This document shows positions 53,901 to 64,000 of a stretch of 64,000 nt of DNA, piece after piece. The translations under genes were made by a program, and so were the position numbers. How positions within the stretch are numbered: the stretch's first letter is position 1; each line of letters begins with the position of its first letter. The stretch comes from Trochalopteron elliotii (taxonomy: Eukaryota; Chordata; Aves; Passeriformes; Leiothrichidae): the NCBI GenBank assembly GCA_024734555.1, contig JANPWX010000109.1, positions 34,391 to 98,390 of the forward strand, written 5' to 3'. A model generated the notes under the pieces. It searched no databases. It was not told the origin of the DNA and saw only the letters and a program-made list of their open reading frames with translations.

Positions 53901-54387
53901 TGCCCAGGCAGTACCTTTAGTCTTCAGGGCAGGCAAATCCAGTCCGCTTCACCAGCACTAAAGTCACTTAAGCCCTTTGCGCCAGTCACTGGAGTGGGAC
54001 TTTCCTTGGAAAGCTGACCCTGCCACAGGGGCACAGGGGTTATGCTGTGGACAGGCCACGACCATGATCTCTGCTAGGCATCACTCTTCACAGAGGTATC
54101 CCACATCTTCCCCAGCACAGGGGACCCAGCATCACAGAGCCCCCCCTCCAGCAGAGGGACTGGAGTGTGGGGATCCAGCTCATCAGTTTCGTGAGCAGCC
54201 AGCACACCAACAGTACAGAGCAGTCCCTGTGCCTTCCTTGGCACTCCACATCCAAATGGTGTTTTTTGGAGAGGGCACAAACAGGCTGAGAGATACCAAA
54301 GCAAGGGGCTTGCTTACCCACGACACCACCCGGCCGTTGAAGCAGGGAAGCTTGGCATTGTCATCCGAGATCTCTTCTTTCACCACC
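43964..54387 (-). CDS. DVL3: Dishevelled segment polarity protein 3, exons 2-15 (5' end beyond the window)
   Basis: DVL3 is a cytoplasmic scaffold that carries Wnt signals from Frizzled to the beta-catenin and planar-polarity pathways. Fourteen coding exons (1972 nt) are present. About 161 nt more, encoding the first ~53 residues of the DIX domain, would give about 710 residues, against 716 in human. Using that numbering: DIX end ([20 protein letters not shown]) at 54-77; polybasic [11 protein letters not shown] near 213-225; PDZ about 244-335 ([40 protein letters not shown]); DEP about 417-495 ([20 protein letters not shown] and following); Pro-, His- and Ser-rich tail ending in FFVDVM. The stop is TGA at 43966-43964. 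Several features separate it from DVL1 and DVL2: the sequence [16 protein letters not shown], the [12 protein letters not shown] segment and the overall tail. All phases close. Confidence 0.95.
45513..46954 (-). CDS. DVL3: DVL3 exons 11-13, PDZ-DEP linker and DEP domain
   Basis: Exons at 46954-46805, 46039-45908 and 45680-45513. The first encodes [20 protein letters not shown] and the Ser/Thr-rich linker ending in SIPETER. The others form the DEP domain ([19 protein letters not shown], then [32 protein letters not shown], and [14 protein letters not shown]). DEP mediates membrane and Frizzled binding. Confidence 0.94.
47076..47126 (-). other. DVL3: Candidate 51-nt cassette exon between DVL3 exons 10 and 11
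   Basis: A strong pyrimidine tract (minus strand, about 47150-47128) ends in two acceptors: TCTCCCAG (exon would start at 47126) and CTCCCCAG (exon would start at 47115). Both share a strong donor, CCGG/GTGAGT, at 47076/47075. With the phase left by exon 10, the 51-nt form reads [17 protein letters not shown] without a stop and rejoins exon 11 in frame. The 40-nt form shifts the frame and meets TGA at the start of exon 11. The encoded peptide matches nothing I know in Dishevelled proteins, so it is a prediction from splice signals only. Confidence 0.4.
47483..48836 (-). CDS. DVL3: DVL3 exons 7-10, PDZ domain
   Basis: Exons at 48836-48767, 48475-48336, 48138-48062 and 47550-47483. They encode [20 protein letters not shown], the PDZ carboxylate-binding loop in FLGISIVG, the [13 protein letters not shown] strand, and end with [17 protein letters not shown] followed by FSLPR and the first base of the next codon. 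This domain contacts Frizzled. Confidence 0.93.
47752..47840 (-). mobile_element. CR1 3' end fragment in a DVL3 intron
   Basis: The plus strand reads agaatcagagaatcacag, then ttggaaaggatctttaaagg and tcatctagtccaat. This is the reverse complement of the conserved CR1 3' UTR (ATTGGACTAGATGACCTTT..). Only the terminal ~90 bases are recognisable, so it is a severely 5'-truncated copy in the same orientation as DVL3. Confidence 0.8.
49218..50902 (-). CDS. DVL3: DVL3 exons 3-6, linker and polybasic region
   Basis: Exons at 50902-50781, 50389-50283, 49704-49569 and 49311-49218. They encode the Ser- and Glu-rich linker ([51 protein letters not shown]) and the basic stretch [17 protein letters not shown] just before the PDZ domain. 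The 3.4 kb intron 50903-54317 contains no assignable feature; a GC-richer patch lies at about 53440-53580. Confidence 0.92.
54318..54387 (-). CDS. DVL3: DVL3 exon 2, end of DIX domain
   Basis: This is a 70-nt exon between the acceptor CTCTACAG and the donor GTAAGC. It encodes (G)[23 protein letters not shown], the C-terminal part of the DIX polymerisation domain. The upstream exon(s) with MGETK are not found up to the right edge. Confidence 0.93.
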
Positions 54388-54670
54388 CTGTAGAGGGGAG
54401 AGGAGGCAGTCAGAGCTGGGTTCAGGATTTCACAGGAGAAGGAGACTTTCCCAAATGGGTATTTGCACACAATACCAGGCAGCCCAGGCTTGGGGATGGA
54501 GCAAGAGAAGACTGACAGCTCTCTCCTGCTGCCAGACCACAGGTTCCTATGCCCACAGCCATGACTGGCAGACTGAAAACGAACCAGACAGAACAGCCTT
54601 TCTATGTGCATGCAGCTGTTCCATTCCCCAATTCACATTTTAATCAGTAAAACCAAAATTCAGGTGCATA

Positions 54671-57060
54671 TCATAGAATCATAAAATCATTTAGATTAGA
54701 AAAGACCTTTAAGATCACCCATTACCCAATTTAAGTCCAACCATTACCCAAGCAGTGTTAAGGCCACCACCAAACCATGTCCCCAAGTGCCACATCTACA
54801 CAACTTTTAAATACCTTCAGGGATGGTGAGTCTACCACTCCCCTGGGCAGCCTGTTTCAATGCTCGACCCTTTTGGTGAAGAAATGTTCCTAATGTCCAA
54901 TCTAAACCTTCCCTGGCACAACTTGAGGCAATTTCCTCTTGTCCTGTTGCTTCCTATTTGGGAGAAGAGACAAATCCCCACCTGGATACACCTTCCTTTC
55001 AAAGAGTTGTAGGGAGTGATAAGGTCCCCTGTGAGCCTCCTTTTTTCCTGACTAAACACCACCAGCTCCCTCAGCTGCTCCTCACAGGACTTGTGCTCCA
55101 GACCCTTTCCCAGTTTTGTTGCCTTTTCTGGACATGCTCCAGCACCTCAATGTCTGTCTTGGAGAGAGGGGCCCAAAACTGAACACAGGGTTCAAGGTGT
55201 GACCTCACCAGTCCCAAGTACAGGGGACAGTCACTGCCCTGGTCCTGCTGACACAGCCCACAATGCCACTGACTTTCTTGCCCACCTGAACACACACTGC
55301 CTCATGTTCAATCACTGTCACCCAGCACCCCAGGTCCTTTCCCACCAGGCAGCTTTCCATGCTGTCTTCCCTTAGCCTGCAGATCTTGTGGGGTTATGAC
55401 CCAGGTGCAGGACTGAGCACTTGGCTTTGTCAAATCTCATACAACTGGCCTTGGCCTGTCAATCCAGACTGTACAGATCTCTCTGCAGAGCCGTCCTACC
55501 CTCCAGCACATCAACACTCCCACCCAACTTAGTCATCTGTGAACTAAGTGTGCCCTTGATCCCATGACCAGATCGTTGATAAAGATATTAAACAGAACTG
55601 GCCCCAGTACTGAGCCCTGGGGAACACCACTGTGAGCAGGCAATGGAAGTAGCTCCATTCCTGACAACCTCCTGGGCCCAACCATCCAGTTTTCTACCCA
55701 GGGAACAGTACACTTATTCAAGCCATGAGCAGCCAATTTCTCTTGGAGAATGCTGTGGGAAATTGTGTCAAAGGCTTTACTAAAGTCCAGGTAGATAACA
55801 ACCACAGCCTTTCCTTCATCCACTGTGACACGCTGTCACAGGAGATCAGGTTGGTCAAGCAGGACCTGCCTTTCCAAAGCCCATGCCAGCTGGGTCTGAT
55901 TGCCTGGCTGTTCTGTACATGCCCCGTGATGGCACTCAAGATAATCTGCCCCATGACCTGCCCTGGCACTGAGGTCAGACTGACAGGTATGTAGATCCCT
56001 TGGATTCTCTTTCTGGCCCTCCTTGTAGATGGGCATCACATTTGCCACCTTCCAGTCACCTGGGACCTCCTTGGTTGACCAGGACTGCTGGTAAATGAGT
56101 GGCTCAGTGAGCACTTCCACCAGTTCCCCCAGTATCCTTGAGTGAATCCCATCTGACCCCGTAGACTTTTGTGTGTCTAAGGGGCATAGCAGGTTGCTGA
56201 CCATTTCCTCTTGGATTACATGGGCTTCATTCTGCTCTCTGTCCCCATCTCCCAGCTCAGAGGGCTGGGCACCCTGGGAACAGCTGACCTTGCTATTAAA
56301 CACTGAGGCAAAGAAGACATTAAGTACCCCAGCCATTTCCTCATCCTTTGTCACTGTTTCCCCCCACATCCAATAAAAGATGGACATTCTCCTTATCCCT
56401 CCTTCTGTTGCTGACATTATTTGTAAAAACATTTTAATTGTCTTTAACAGGAATAGCCAGATAAGTTCCAGCTGGGCTTTGGCCCTTCTAGCTCTTCCTG
56501 CATAACCTCACAACACCCTTGTAGCACTCCTGAGTTGCCCCCCCCTTCTTCCAAAGGTAAAATACTTTATTTTTTCCTGAGTTTGAGCCAAAGCTCTCTG
56601 CTCAGCCAGGCCATTCTTCTTCCCCACTGGCTTGTCTTTCAAGCACATAGGGACAGCCTGCTCCTGCATCTTTTAGATTTCCTTCTTGAAGGATACACAG
56701 CTTTCCTGGGCTCCTTTGCCCTTCAGGACTGCCTCTCAAGGGACTCTGTCAACCAAGTCCCTAATCAGGCCAAAGTCTGACCTCTGCAAATCCAAGGTGG
56801 CAGTTCTGCTGATCCCCCTCCTTACTTCTCTGAGGATCTAAAACTCTTACCATGTTGTGACTGGTGTGCATAAGACAGCCTCCAGCCACCACATCACCCA
56901 CAAGTTCTCTATTCACAAGCAACAGGTCCAGTGCCTGCCTTCCCCAGCTGGCTCCCTCACCCACTGTATCAGGAAGTTCTTCCACACACTCCAGCAACCT
57001 CCCAGACTGTTTCTGCTGTACTGTATTTCCAGCAGAAATATTTCTACCAGTTTGCTTATT
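54671..57060 (-). mobile_element. Large 5'-truncated CR1 LINE in DVL3 intron 1
   Basis: On the minus strand, in order: LLECVEELPDTVGEGASW with LDLLLVNRELVGDVVAGGCL near 56990-56860 (endonuclease end), VLNVFFASVFNSKVSC near 56330-56290, STGSDGIHSRILGELVEVL near 56160-56110, EVPGDWKVANVMPIYKEGQK near 56070-56010, LDFSKAFDT near 55790-55760, SGVPQGSVLGPVLFNIFIND near 55640-55580, KRRLTGDLITPYNSLKGRCI near 55040-54980, and a 3' terminus reading GATTTTATGATTCTATGAT at about 54689-54671. Frameshifts and loss of the FADD-box region show it is inactive. It lies in the same orientation as the host gene. Confidence 0.88.
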
Positions 57061-57079
57061 TCTAAAGAAATACATAATT

Positions 57080-57760
57080 TAAGCCTCTTTATAATGATCT
57101 GAAAGAATCACAAACTATGCCAGAGATTTCTAATAGATGAAAGTGAAATACATTAAACAGGCTGCCTACCAAATGATACTGTTGCTTTTTAATTACATAC
57201 ATAATATTTCAACATCACTTCAAGCTTTGTAGTTGTGCCATAATGTCATGTCCCTGCATTACAAAAACAGCTACATTATTATCAGCCTTCACAGTGAAAG
57301 AAGCACTAACTAACTTTGTTTTCTCCCAGGAGTAAAAAAAAAAAAATAGTTTTCTTTGGAGAAAGAAAGTTTATTTATTTATTTATTTTAAATATCACTG
57401 GACCTCTAAATACTTTTTCCACAGAGAATCTCCAATCAAAATAACTTGCAAATTCAGAAGATCCAGTTACTACTATCTTTGAAAAATCGAATACCAAAAT
57501 AGGCTTTAACAAGCTCATTTCCTTTTCTACCCAATAACATTTTAAGCACGCTTATTTAACACAAAGATATATTGCAATTAGTTTGTGATACTATGTTCCC
57601 CCTTCCAAGCTATATCTAAGGTAGATTGACACATATTATGCTTAAAACATGAAGCAACTAAATAGTGACTAAATTATGGGGGGGGGGGGGGGGCAGAAGT
57701 CCAAAAAAGAACAAAGAATGTGAAACCAAGAGAAATTATGTATTAAAAGTAAGTAGATTA
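57080..57760. other. AT-rich block beside the CR1
   Basis: This is an abrupt AT-rich stretch in an otherwise balanced to GC-rich intron. It includes a TTTA tandem repeat (about 57370-57390), an A run near 57338-57350 and a 16-base G run (57678-57693). I recognise no element body. Confidence 0.5.
57678..57693 (+). repeat. Run of 16 G
   Basis: This uninterrupted G homopolymer lies in AT-rich sequence. It could form a G-quadruplex on the plus strand (C-rich on the DVL3 sense strand), or its length may be a sequencing or assembly artefact. Confidence 0.8.
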
Positions 57761-59136
57761 TAAGTATCTATCACTACTCAGAAGTGGAATCCTACCAACA
57801 GCTCTGAAGGGTCCCCAAACCAGTCCCCAACTCACGGAGAACCAAGGAGGATTCAGTGGTGGGACATGAAGCTGTGACCTGTTGCCCCAGAGTGCCATCA
57901 AGTCGCAGCACGCTGGGACTTGGAGAAACAGGTGCTCTGGGCTCCTGGCTGCGCTCCCTGGTGTGCCAACAGCTGCCCCAACTGTCCCCAAAAACAGCAG
58001 CACACAAAGCTTGCCAACGCTCACAAGGCATCAGCAAAAAGCAAATGAACAGTGCTGGAAGGCCAGACCTGGGGAGCAGGCTCGCTCCACCCTGCCAGCC
58101 CCACTGGTTGCACCGGTGTCACACATGCTCAGCAAAGGGCTGTCCCACGGGGTGAAAGGCAGCACGTCACCAGGCCTTTGCTGGCAGCTGGCACTCACAA
58201 TCTCTGACAAAACCGGAGAGGCAGCAAAGGGACTCCACAAAGGCCACCCAGCCCCAAAAGGCACAGATGAGGAGGCCATGGTTTGAGCAGTCTAATCCAC
58301 TCCCAGGATGTGTGTTAATTCCTCTTGCACAGATGGAGAAGCAGGAAAAGCAGGAAAGGAGCAGTGATGATGGATTAAAATCCTGCTATTTTAATGCTTC
58401 TTCAGCATATTCTGTGCCAGCCTCTGCCCAAAGCCCCTGCAGCCCAGATGAATGTCAAATACAGGCAGTCCCCTTGGGACCCACCCTCTTTGGTGCCCCC
58501 ATCAGCCTTTTCTAATGCAGGCAAGTTGTCGTCTTCTCACTTCCAAGTGCACACACACATACACCCTGCCCTGGCTGCACTAGCATCCATTCATACTGTC
58601 GCCAGCAGCCTGGACTGCATCCAATTCCTAGAGAGAACTTCAGGCAGAGCCAATTTTCAGTGCTACATGCTGCCTGCTCAGGGACACAGAGCCCTGCCTG
58701 TGGGTGAAGGGACAGGGTGATACATTTGCTGGGTCAAGGTGACCAACCACTCAGCACAAGTCAGCTATTCCACTTTCAGTGGGGACAGAGGAAACCAACC
58801 CCAAGACGCACCCATTCAGCCTCAGCTGCAATGCCTGATGGAGAACAAGCTCCCTCTGTCCTAAGAGCTGGTCCCTCCTCACTCTTATTACCCTGCGGCT
58901 GCCCCAGACATCCCAGGGGTCAGCTCCACCCCGGAGCAGTTTTCTCCTCCTTCCCCAGCCACTACATTATTTATCACTATTTATCACCCAGATGCCAGAG
59001 CACAATGGCCTATATATTTAGACTCTACACAGCAAAAACTGATAGTGCTGGAGTCGGGCACATGCCGAGCAGGAATATCTCTACAGCGCTGCTCACATCT
59101 GTCGCCCCTCACACCATCCCAGCTATTCGTGCCCTG

Positions 59137-59220
59137 CATTCCTTTCCAGCCTCAGCCTGAACTGCAGCCTTCCTCCTCCATTCCTTTCCAGCCTCAGCCC
59201 TAGCTGCAGCCTTCCTCCTC
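59137..59220 (+). repeat. Tandem duplication, two 42-bp copies
   Basis: Copy one at 59137-59178 and copy two at 59179-59220 both begin cattcctttccagcctcagc and end gcagccttcctcctc. They differ only in a few bases in the middle (ctgaact against cctagct). The copies are head to tail without a spacer. Confidence 0.85.
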
Positions 59221-59699
59221 CCACCTCTCACCACTCTTTCCAGTCACACTTCTCGCACGGACACGACCGCAGGTTCACACGTCAGAAGCCACTGAGCGAG
59301 CAGCCTCTGGGGGAGCTGTGAGCAGTGCCACGTTTCTGCTCCGCGCTTGAACGGGGAGGCAGCCATGAGATGAAACTGTCCCGCGGATGTGCTGGCAGAG
59401 AAAACCATCCTGTGAATGTGCTGGGAACAGCCCCCACCTGATGGGGTCTGAGCCCGGAAATCCTGAAAGAGCAGACCCAGAAGGAGTTCAGGTTCTCTCG
59501 GTTCTCACCAAGCCGTTCCTTTTACCAGAAGCCAGGGAAAACATCTGCCTAAGGCTGATTTCAGAGGGACTGCTTTGAGTTTACTGTCAGGTTTTGAATG
59601 TTCCAACGTCCCGCTGGGGGCTGGGTGCAGCACAGTTAAGAATGGTGGCCAGGAAAAAACCCTTTAATGTGGAGGCAACCCGAGCCTTGCCCAGGCAAG

Positions 59700-60600
59700 T
59701 GCTAATCCAGGACCCTCGGTGCTGCTGCCCTGCCCAGAGAATTGCCCTGCAGCCGGGCACTCAACGGCCCCCTTCCCATCCTGGGGCCAGCAGACACGCC
59801 GAGGCCAAGCTGCAGCTCAGCGCCTGGCCGGCAGGCCCAGCGCTCCCCGGCACTCATCTGCCTTGAATTTTCCAACAAAGAGACCTGCGGGAGGGAGGAA
59901 GGAGGGAGGGTTACAGGGGAGGCAGGCCGAGTGGGCGGATGATTCCACCGCCATCCCCAGTGACACGGGGCCAAGCCGGGGGGAGGAGGAGGAGGAAGAA
60001 GAGGAGGAGGGGACGAGGCTCTGGCTGCGCAGGAGCCCGGCTGGGGTGTGCGGAGGGGGCTGCCAGCGCTGACACAAACAGCACATCTGCTCCCATGCAG
60101 CTGGGGGAGGGGAAGGGACAACCCCGGCAGCAGGGAGGGAAGCAAAGGAAACCCGGCTCCAACCCTGGCTCCATCCCTACCCTCCCACCAGCTCCTCCTT
60201 TGGAGCCAGCAGACCCTCTCCCCACGGCCTGGGAAAATGCCACGCTCCCAGTTTCCCTCCCTCTGCCTTGCCGGCGGGAGCAGCTGGCAGCCTCGGACAT
60301 GGATGCAGAGGCGAGTGAGGGGGTGAGGGACAGGCAGGCAGATGCTGCCTTCTCCGGGGAGTTCCAGCCCGGCTCAGGAAATTAGAGGGTATTTTATATC
60401 ACAGAGTCATGTCCTAGGAATGAAGGGAAGGTGGGGAACAAGAGAGCGTGCAGAGGAGAGAAAGGAGGCCATAAACCCCAAGCTGCGGGGACGGCCGCGC
60501 CGTGTCAGACCCCGGCTGTGCACACATCACCAGCGCAGCTGCTGTGTTCCAGCCTCCTCGTTTCCCTTCGGTGGCCTCCAGCCTGGCTGAGACTGCGGAT
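59700..60600. promoter_or_regulatory. CpG- and GC-rich block inside DVL3 intron 1
   Basis: GC content and CpG count rise over about 900 bases, with a GAGGAGGA-type purine repeat near 59980-60015. Many overlapping open frames appear on both strands, as expected of GC-rich DNA, and none resembles a known protein. It may be an intronic enhancer, an alternative DVL3 first exon or a neighbouring promoter. Confidence 0.35.
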
Positions 60601-62318
60601 ACAAGCGAGTTTCTAGCTTCAGCCAGCTCTGGTCTCTCCTGAGCAGCATCCACTAGCCACAGCAAGATCCCTGCAAAGAACTCTGATGGAGTAATACAAG
60701 CCTAGCAATAGAAGAAATCCAAGAGGCATGGACAAAAGCTTCCACAGGATTTGAACCCCAGATCTGGAGGCAGGCTTGGAGCTCAGCAGCAATTACTGCT
60801 TGTCTCTGGCAGTCCTGTCCCCCAACTTGCCTATCTAAGGGCTTGCAGAGGGGAGAATACTCAGAGAGAAGAAATCACAGATGTGGTGGTAAACAGAAAA
60901 GCTGAATCAGAGGGGTCAGTACCAAGAAGGGAGGTAGGGGTGGGGACCTCTCAAGCATATTGGACAGATTGATGGCCAGGATGCAAAGATTGAGAAGACA
61001 ACTGAGCAGTGACAATTTTACACTAAAAAAATTCAGAGTTAGTAGAGCAGATGAAAAAAGTACGATGTCTCCTCAATTATTAAGAGGAAAGACCTTTACA
61101 GAACAGCGACGTTCTTCCCAACAGCGCAAAGCCCAGAAATTCAATTATAAACAATCTTCTGTTACAACATTCCAGAAGTGCACAATTAGGTTGGTCATTC
61201 CTGTAACCTTAACAGCCCCCATCTGCTACAGCTCACAAAAAAAGGAAGAAAAATACCCCAACCAAACAAAAAAACATCAGGAGACACTTCTACCCAACAG
61301 CACAAGCCTCAGGGATTTACACACTTAGAAATGTGATCTCATTTTCAAGACCTGTTGTACACTCCCCTTAGGGCAGGGAAGTCTTGCTTCCAAATGATTG
61401 TATAGATTAATAATGCTGCATAGCAAAAAAAAAGCACCTTGATGTTTTACTACTACCTAAATATGAGCAGCTCCTGGCTCTATAGCAAAATCCTCACCTC
61501 TTCTGTAAGATAATGCTGAGGCCACAGGGATGAGCTCTGCAGCCATTTCACCAGAAAACTGGACAGGCAAATTCTCTACAAGGGTTGGGATTTCAGTTGG
61601 GAAACACACGCCCGTTAGACTAAGCCCAGACATGTATGTGTGTTTCCCATGGGGACACAATTCACCCAAGAGCTACAGGCCCAGCCAGAGAATACACATA
61701 GCAGTGATCACACATTTTTCTGTGAGACCTCGGGCTTTGCAGGCAAACAGGATGCATCAAACAGGATTAGAGGATCTGAGCTGTCTCTGTAAGCCAAGGC
61801 ACTCTTTGGGTCTCCCTCACTGTATTTTCACCTCCTGTGCAAAGAGGAGTACAAATTGCATGACACTGGGGTGAGAAGGGCTCTCTGACCATAAACAGAC
61901 TGTCACTCTCCCATTTAATTCCCCTTCCAAGCCCCCAGACAGGGTGTTCTGCACTGCTCCTCTATGCTGCAGCACAAGATAAAAAGGGAAACAAGAGATT
62001 TGTAGATGGTTTTGTTCTGTCGGACCTTCCTCCCCAGAGGAGCTGCTGTCCTCCTGTCTGTCCCTGCACCCCATGTGAACATGAACTCCTTTGCAGCACT
62101 GTCTTTACCTGGGGTGCTTTTCAAGAATCAAGAAGCACAAAGAATCTGTTAGCAGCTGTCCTACTATGGCAACAAAAACACACCTCTGCATTTGTGTAGG
62201 AATGGCCATCCCTGCCCTCCTAACAAGTCCAGGGAGCATCACAAGGACTCCTCAAAGGTCATTTTTCATTTTTCCAAGCTACTACCTGTGCTCCTCAAGA
62301 GTAGGCTCTTTTGTTTTC

Positions 62319-62400
62319 AGAAAATGGTTTGAATTGGAAAGGACCTTAAAGATCATTTAGTCCCAATCCCCCTGCTATGGGCCTAGAGCCTCCCTCAACC
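62319..62400 (-). mobile_element. CR1 3' end fragment
   Basis: The plus strand reads cagaaaatggtttgaattgg, then aaaggaccttaaagatcatt and tagtcccaatccccctgc. This is the reverse complement of the CR1 3' UTR. Only the terminal part is left. Confidence 0.8.
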
Positions 62401-64000
62401 ATGTTCACTTCTGCTGCCCCACAGGCTCCTCATGCACCACCCCCAGCTTTCTGTGCTTTCCCCCCACGGTCAGTCAGGCAAGGGCTGAACAGACATCCAA
62501 GATGACAACTGTTTTCCCCAAGAAGCCCTCGTCAACACGTTTGCAATCACCCCACTGGACAAACACCAGGAGAAGCAGAGCCCCCTAGATTTGGGCAATG
62601 CTTGGCTCCAGCTGGACCTATGCTCAGTCCTACAGGCATCGCTAGGTGGGAGATGACAGAGATCAGACCTCCTGTTCACCTAGTCCAAAGACTGGAACAA
62701 GAATGGCACTTAGGAAGGAGCCACCCACGCTCAGAGGCCTGCCCAGGAGCAGCACTTATCACAGCAAAGCTACAGACTGATTTCACGGTGAGCGCAGAGC
62801 CCTGGCGGCCCCTCCCACCCTGATCCCAGAGTGACCATCTGGCTGCAGCCCTGCTCTGCAAACAAGCCCGACAGGCCCGTCCTCCACCGACCGGCAGCAG
62901 GAAGCTGCACGGGGACTGCAGGAGGCACCTCCACGCTAATTAATCCCGCCCTGCCCAAGCGATGCTTCCAACCTCCGGAAGGACATTCACAGACATCATC
63001 AAAGGAAGCATTCTGCAGGCCCCCGAAGGTTCAGTGACACTTTCAGTCTCTTTGAATTGGAAATCAAGACAAACGGGAACTTCCAGCAGAAGCCAAGCCA
63101 GGTTCTTCACCCTGCTAACTCAATTTCAACTCCTCAATAACTAAAAGCTTGCATACCCCAACATAAAGATACAAGACAAGTGCAGGGACTCACTGTGAGG
63201 AAAAAAGCTTTGAGGTTAAACATCTGCAGAAATGACCTTCAGGGAATGGAGACAATTCCACAGATATAATAACAGTGGCCAAAAGCTCGGCTTGAATTCA
63301 GGGTGGGAGAGGAAACAGGCCCAAAGAGGCCCCAGCCAGAGATGTGTATGAGACAGGGTAAAATCCTGATGTGGTTGCTGTGGTTCACATTGATGTTGTG
63401 AGACAGCAAGTGCACCAGAGGAAGGAGGCTTGGTCTGCTGTGACACTTAGCTCCATCTGGACACAGACAGCAGGAAGAGCCCACAAGGCAGAGCTGCAAA
63501 ACACCAGCTCCTGCTGACAGAGGGAAAGGGACAGAGGTGAAAAAAGTACTAAGGTGGACAAACGGTTTATCTGGCTACGGCTGGTAGCAAAACACAAAGG
63601 ACACAACATCAGCTTATCAAGAAGCTTCTGAATGAGGTGTTTGGGCCCTACAGGGAGCTCCTTGCAACTCCCCATGAGTGAGAAGTCACTCCCCTCTTTC
63701 TAGGCTGGCTAGAAGAGCAACAGCCTCCCCTGCAATATCCAGGGATTTCACATTGGTTAAGTTGACTGTGAGGACCTGTAAAGGGTGCCAAGGGCTGCTG
63801 CGGGGACAGTGTGATGTCTGCACATACACCACAACCAAAGGAGAAGGCCATGATGCCTGTGAAGGCTCTGCATGCACCATGAGGAATGCAAGACCAGGCC
63901 TTCCTTTTCTGGCCCTCAGCTGAGGGACACCAAGTCAGTCCTGCTTTTTCCAACAGCAAGCGAGGCTCCTGCCAAGAAAGCGCTGCTGCTGTGGAATGTG

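Larger units (their letters stand above)
54388..64000 (-). other. DVL3: DVL3 intron 1 (part), at least 9.6 kb
   Basis: From exon 2 to the right edge I find no DVL3 exon encoding the MGETK start or the KFFFKSMDDDF segment. The stretch contains a CR1 element (54671-57060), an AT-rich block (57080-57760), a 42-bp tandem duplication (59137-59220), a CpG-rich block (about 59700-60600) and a short CR1 3' end (62319-62400). The rest (57800-59100, 60620-62300, 62420-64000) shows nothing I can assign. Confidence 0.7.

Noticed and set aside
59700..60400. Open frames of up to about 150 codons on both strands
   Set aside because: All overlap in several frames in GC-rich DNA, with Pro-, Arg- and Gly-rich compositions and no conserved motif.

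Overview
This is vertebrate nuclear DNA, most likely from a bird. Three intron-rich genes with canonical GT-AG splicing lie in tandem on the minus strand: DVL3 (right), AP2M1 (middle) and ABCF3 (left). CR1 retrotransposon pieces, including one ending in the typical ATTCTATGA-type 3' terminus, point to a sauropsid, and the compact genes fit a bird. The order and shared orientation DVL3-AP2M1-ABCF3 match human 3q27. There are no bacterial features, CRISPR arrays, tRNAs or rRNAs that I can see.

Layout, left to right. 1-2160: a CpG-rich edge (about 1-230), then two decayed CR1 fragments in opposite orientation, then the flank downstream of ABCF3. 2160-13221: ABCF3, 21 exons; its poly(A) signal is at 2178-2183, its stop codon at 2930-2932, and its start codon at 13219-13221 directly beside a 400-N gap that hides most of exon 1. 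13222-13420: ABCF3 promoter. About 14015-41640: AP2M1; coding exons run from 31054 to 15002 and give a complete 433-residue protein, while the noncoding first exon probably lies in or beside a second N gap (41229-41627). 41628-41960: CpG-rich AP2M1 promoter. 42000-43790: the region downstream of the DVL3 coding end. 43964-54387: DVL3 coding exons 2-15. Its exon 1 is not found before the right edge, so its first intron exceeds 9.6 kb; that intron carries a CR1 of about 2.4 kb, an AT-rich block and a CpG-rich block.

The three products act in different processes: DVL3 is a Wnt signal transducer, AP2M1 is the cargo-binding mu subunit of the AP-2 clathrin adaptor, and ABCF3 is a cytosolic ABC ATPase of the translation/antiviral-response family. 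AP-2 mu is reported to bind Dishevelled during Frizzled endocytosis, so the DVL3-AP2M1 neighbourhood is functionally suggestive, though I infer nothing from linkage alone.

I found no wholly new system. The most interesting signals are a candidate 51-nt in-frame cassette exon in DVL3 between the PDZ and DEP domains, with a second acceptor 11 nt downstream that would instead cause a premature stop; ZNF143-type ACTACA..TCCC elements in the promoters of both ABCF3 and AP2M1; a five-codon upstream ORF directly before the AP2M1 start; and a 23-nt ABCF3 microexon that splits a Walker B motif. Exon boundaries were placed by hand from splice consensus and reading phase; all phases close, but single-base errors are possible.
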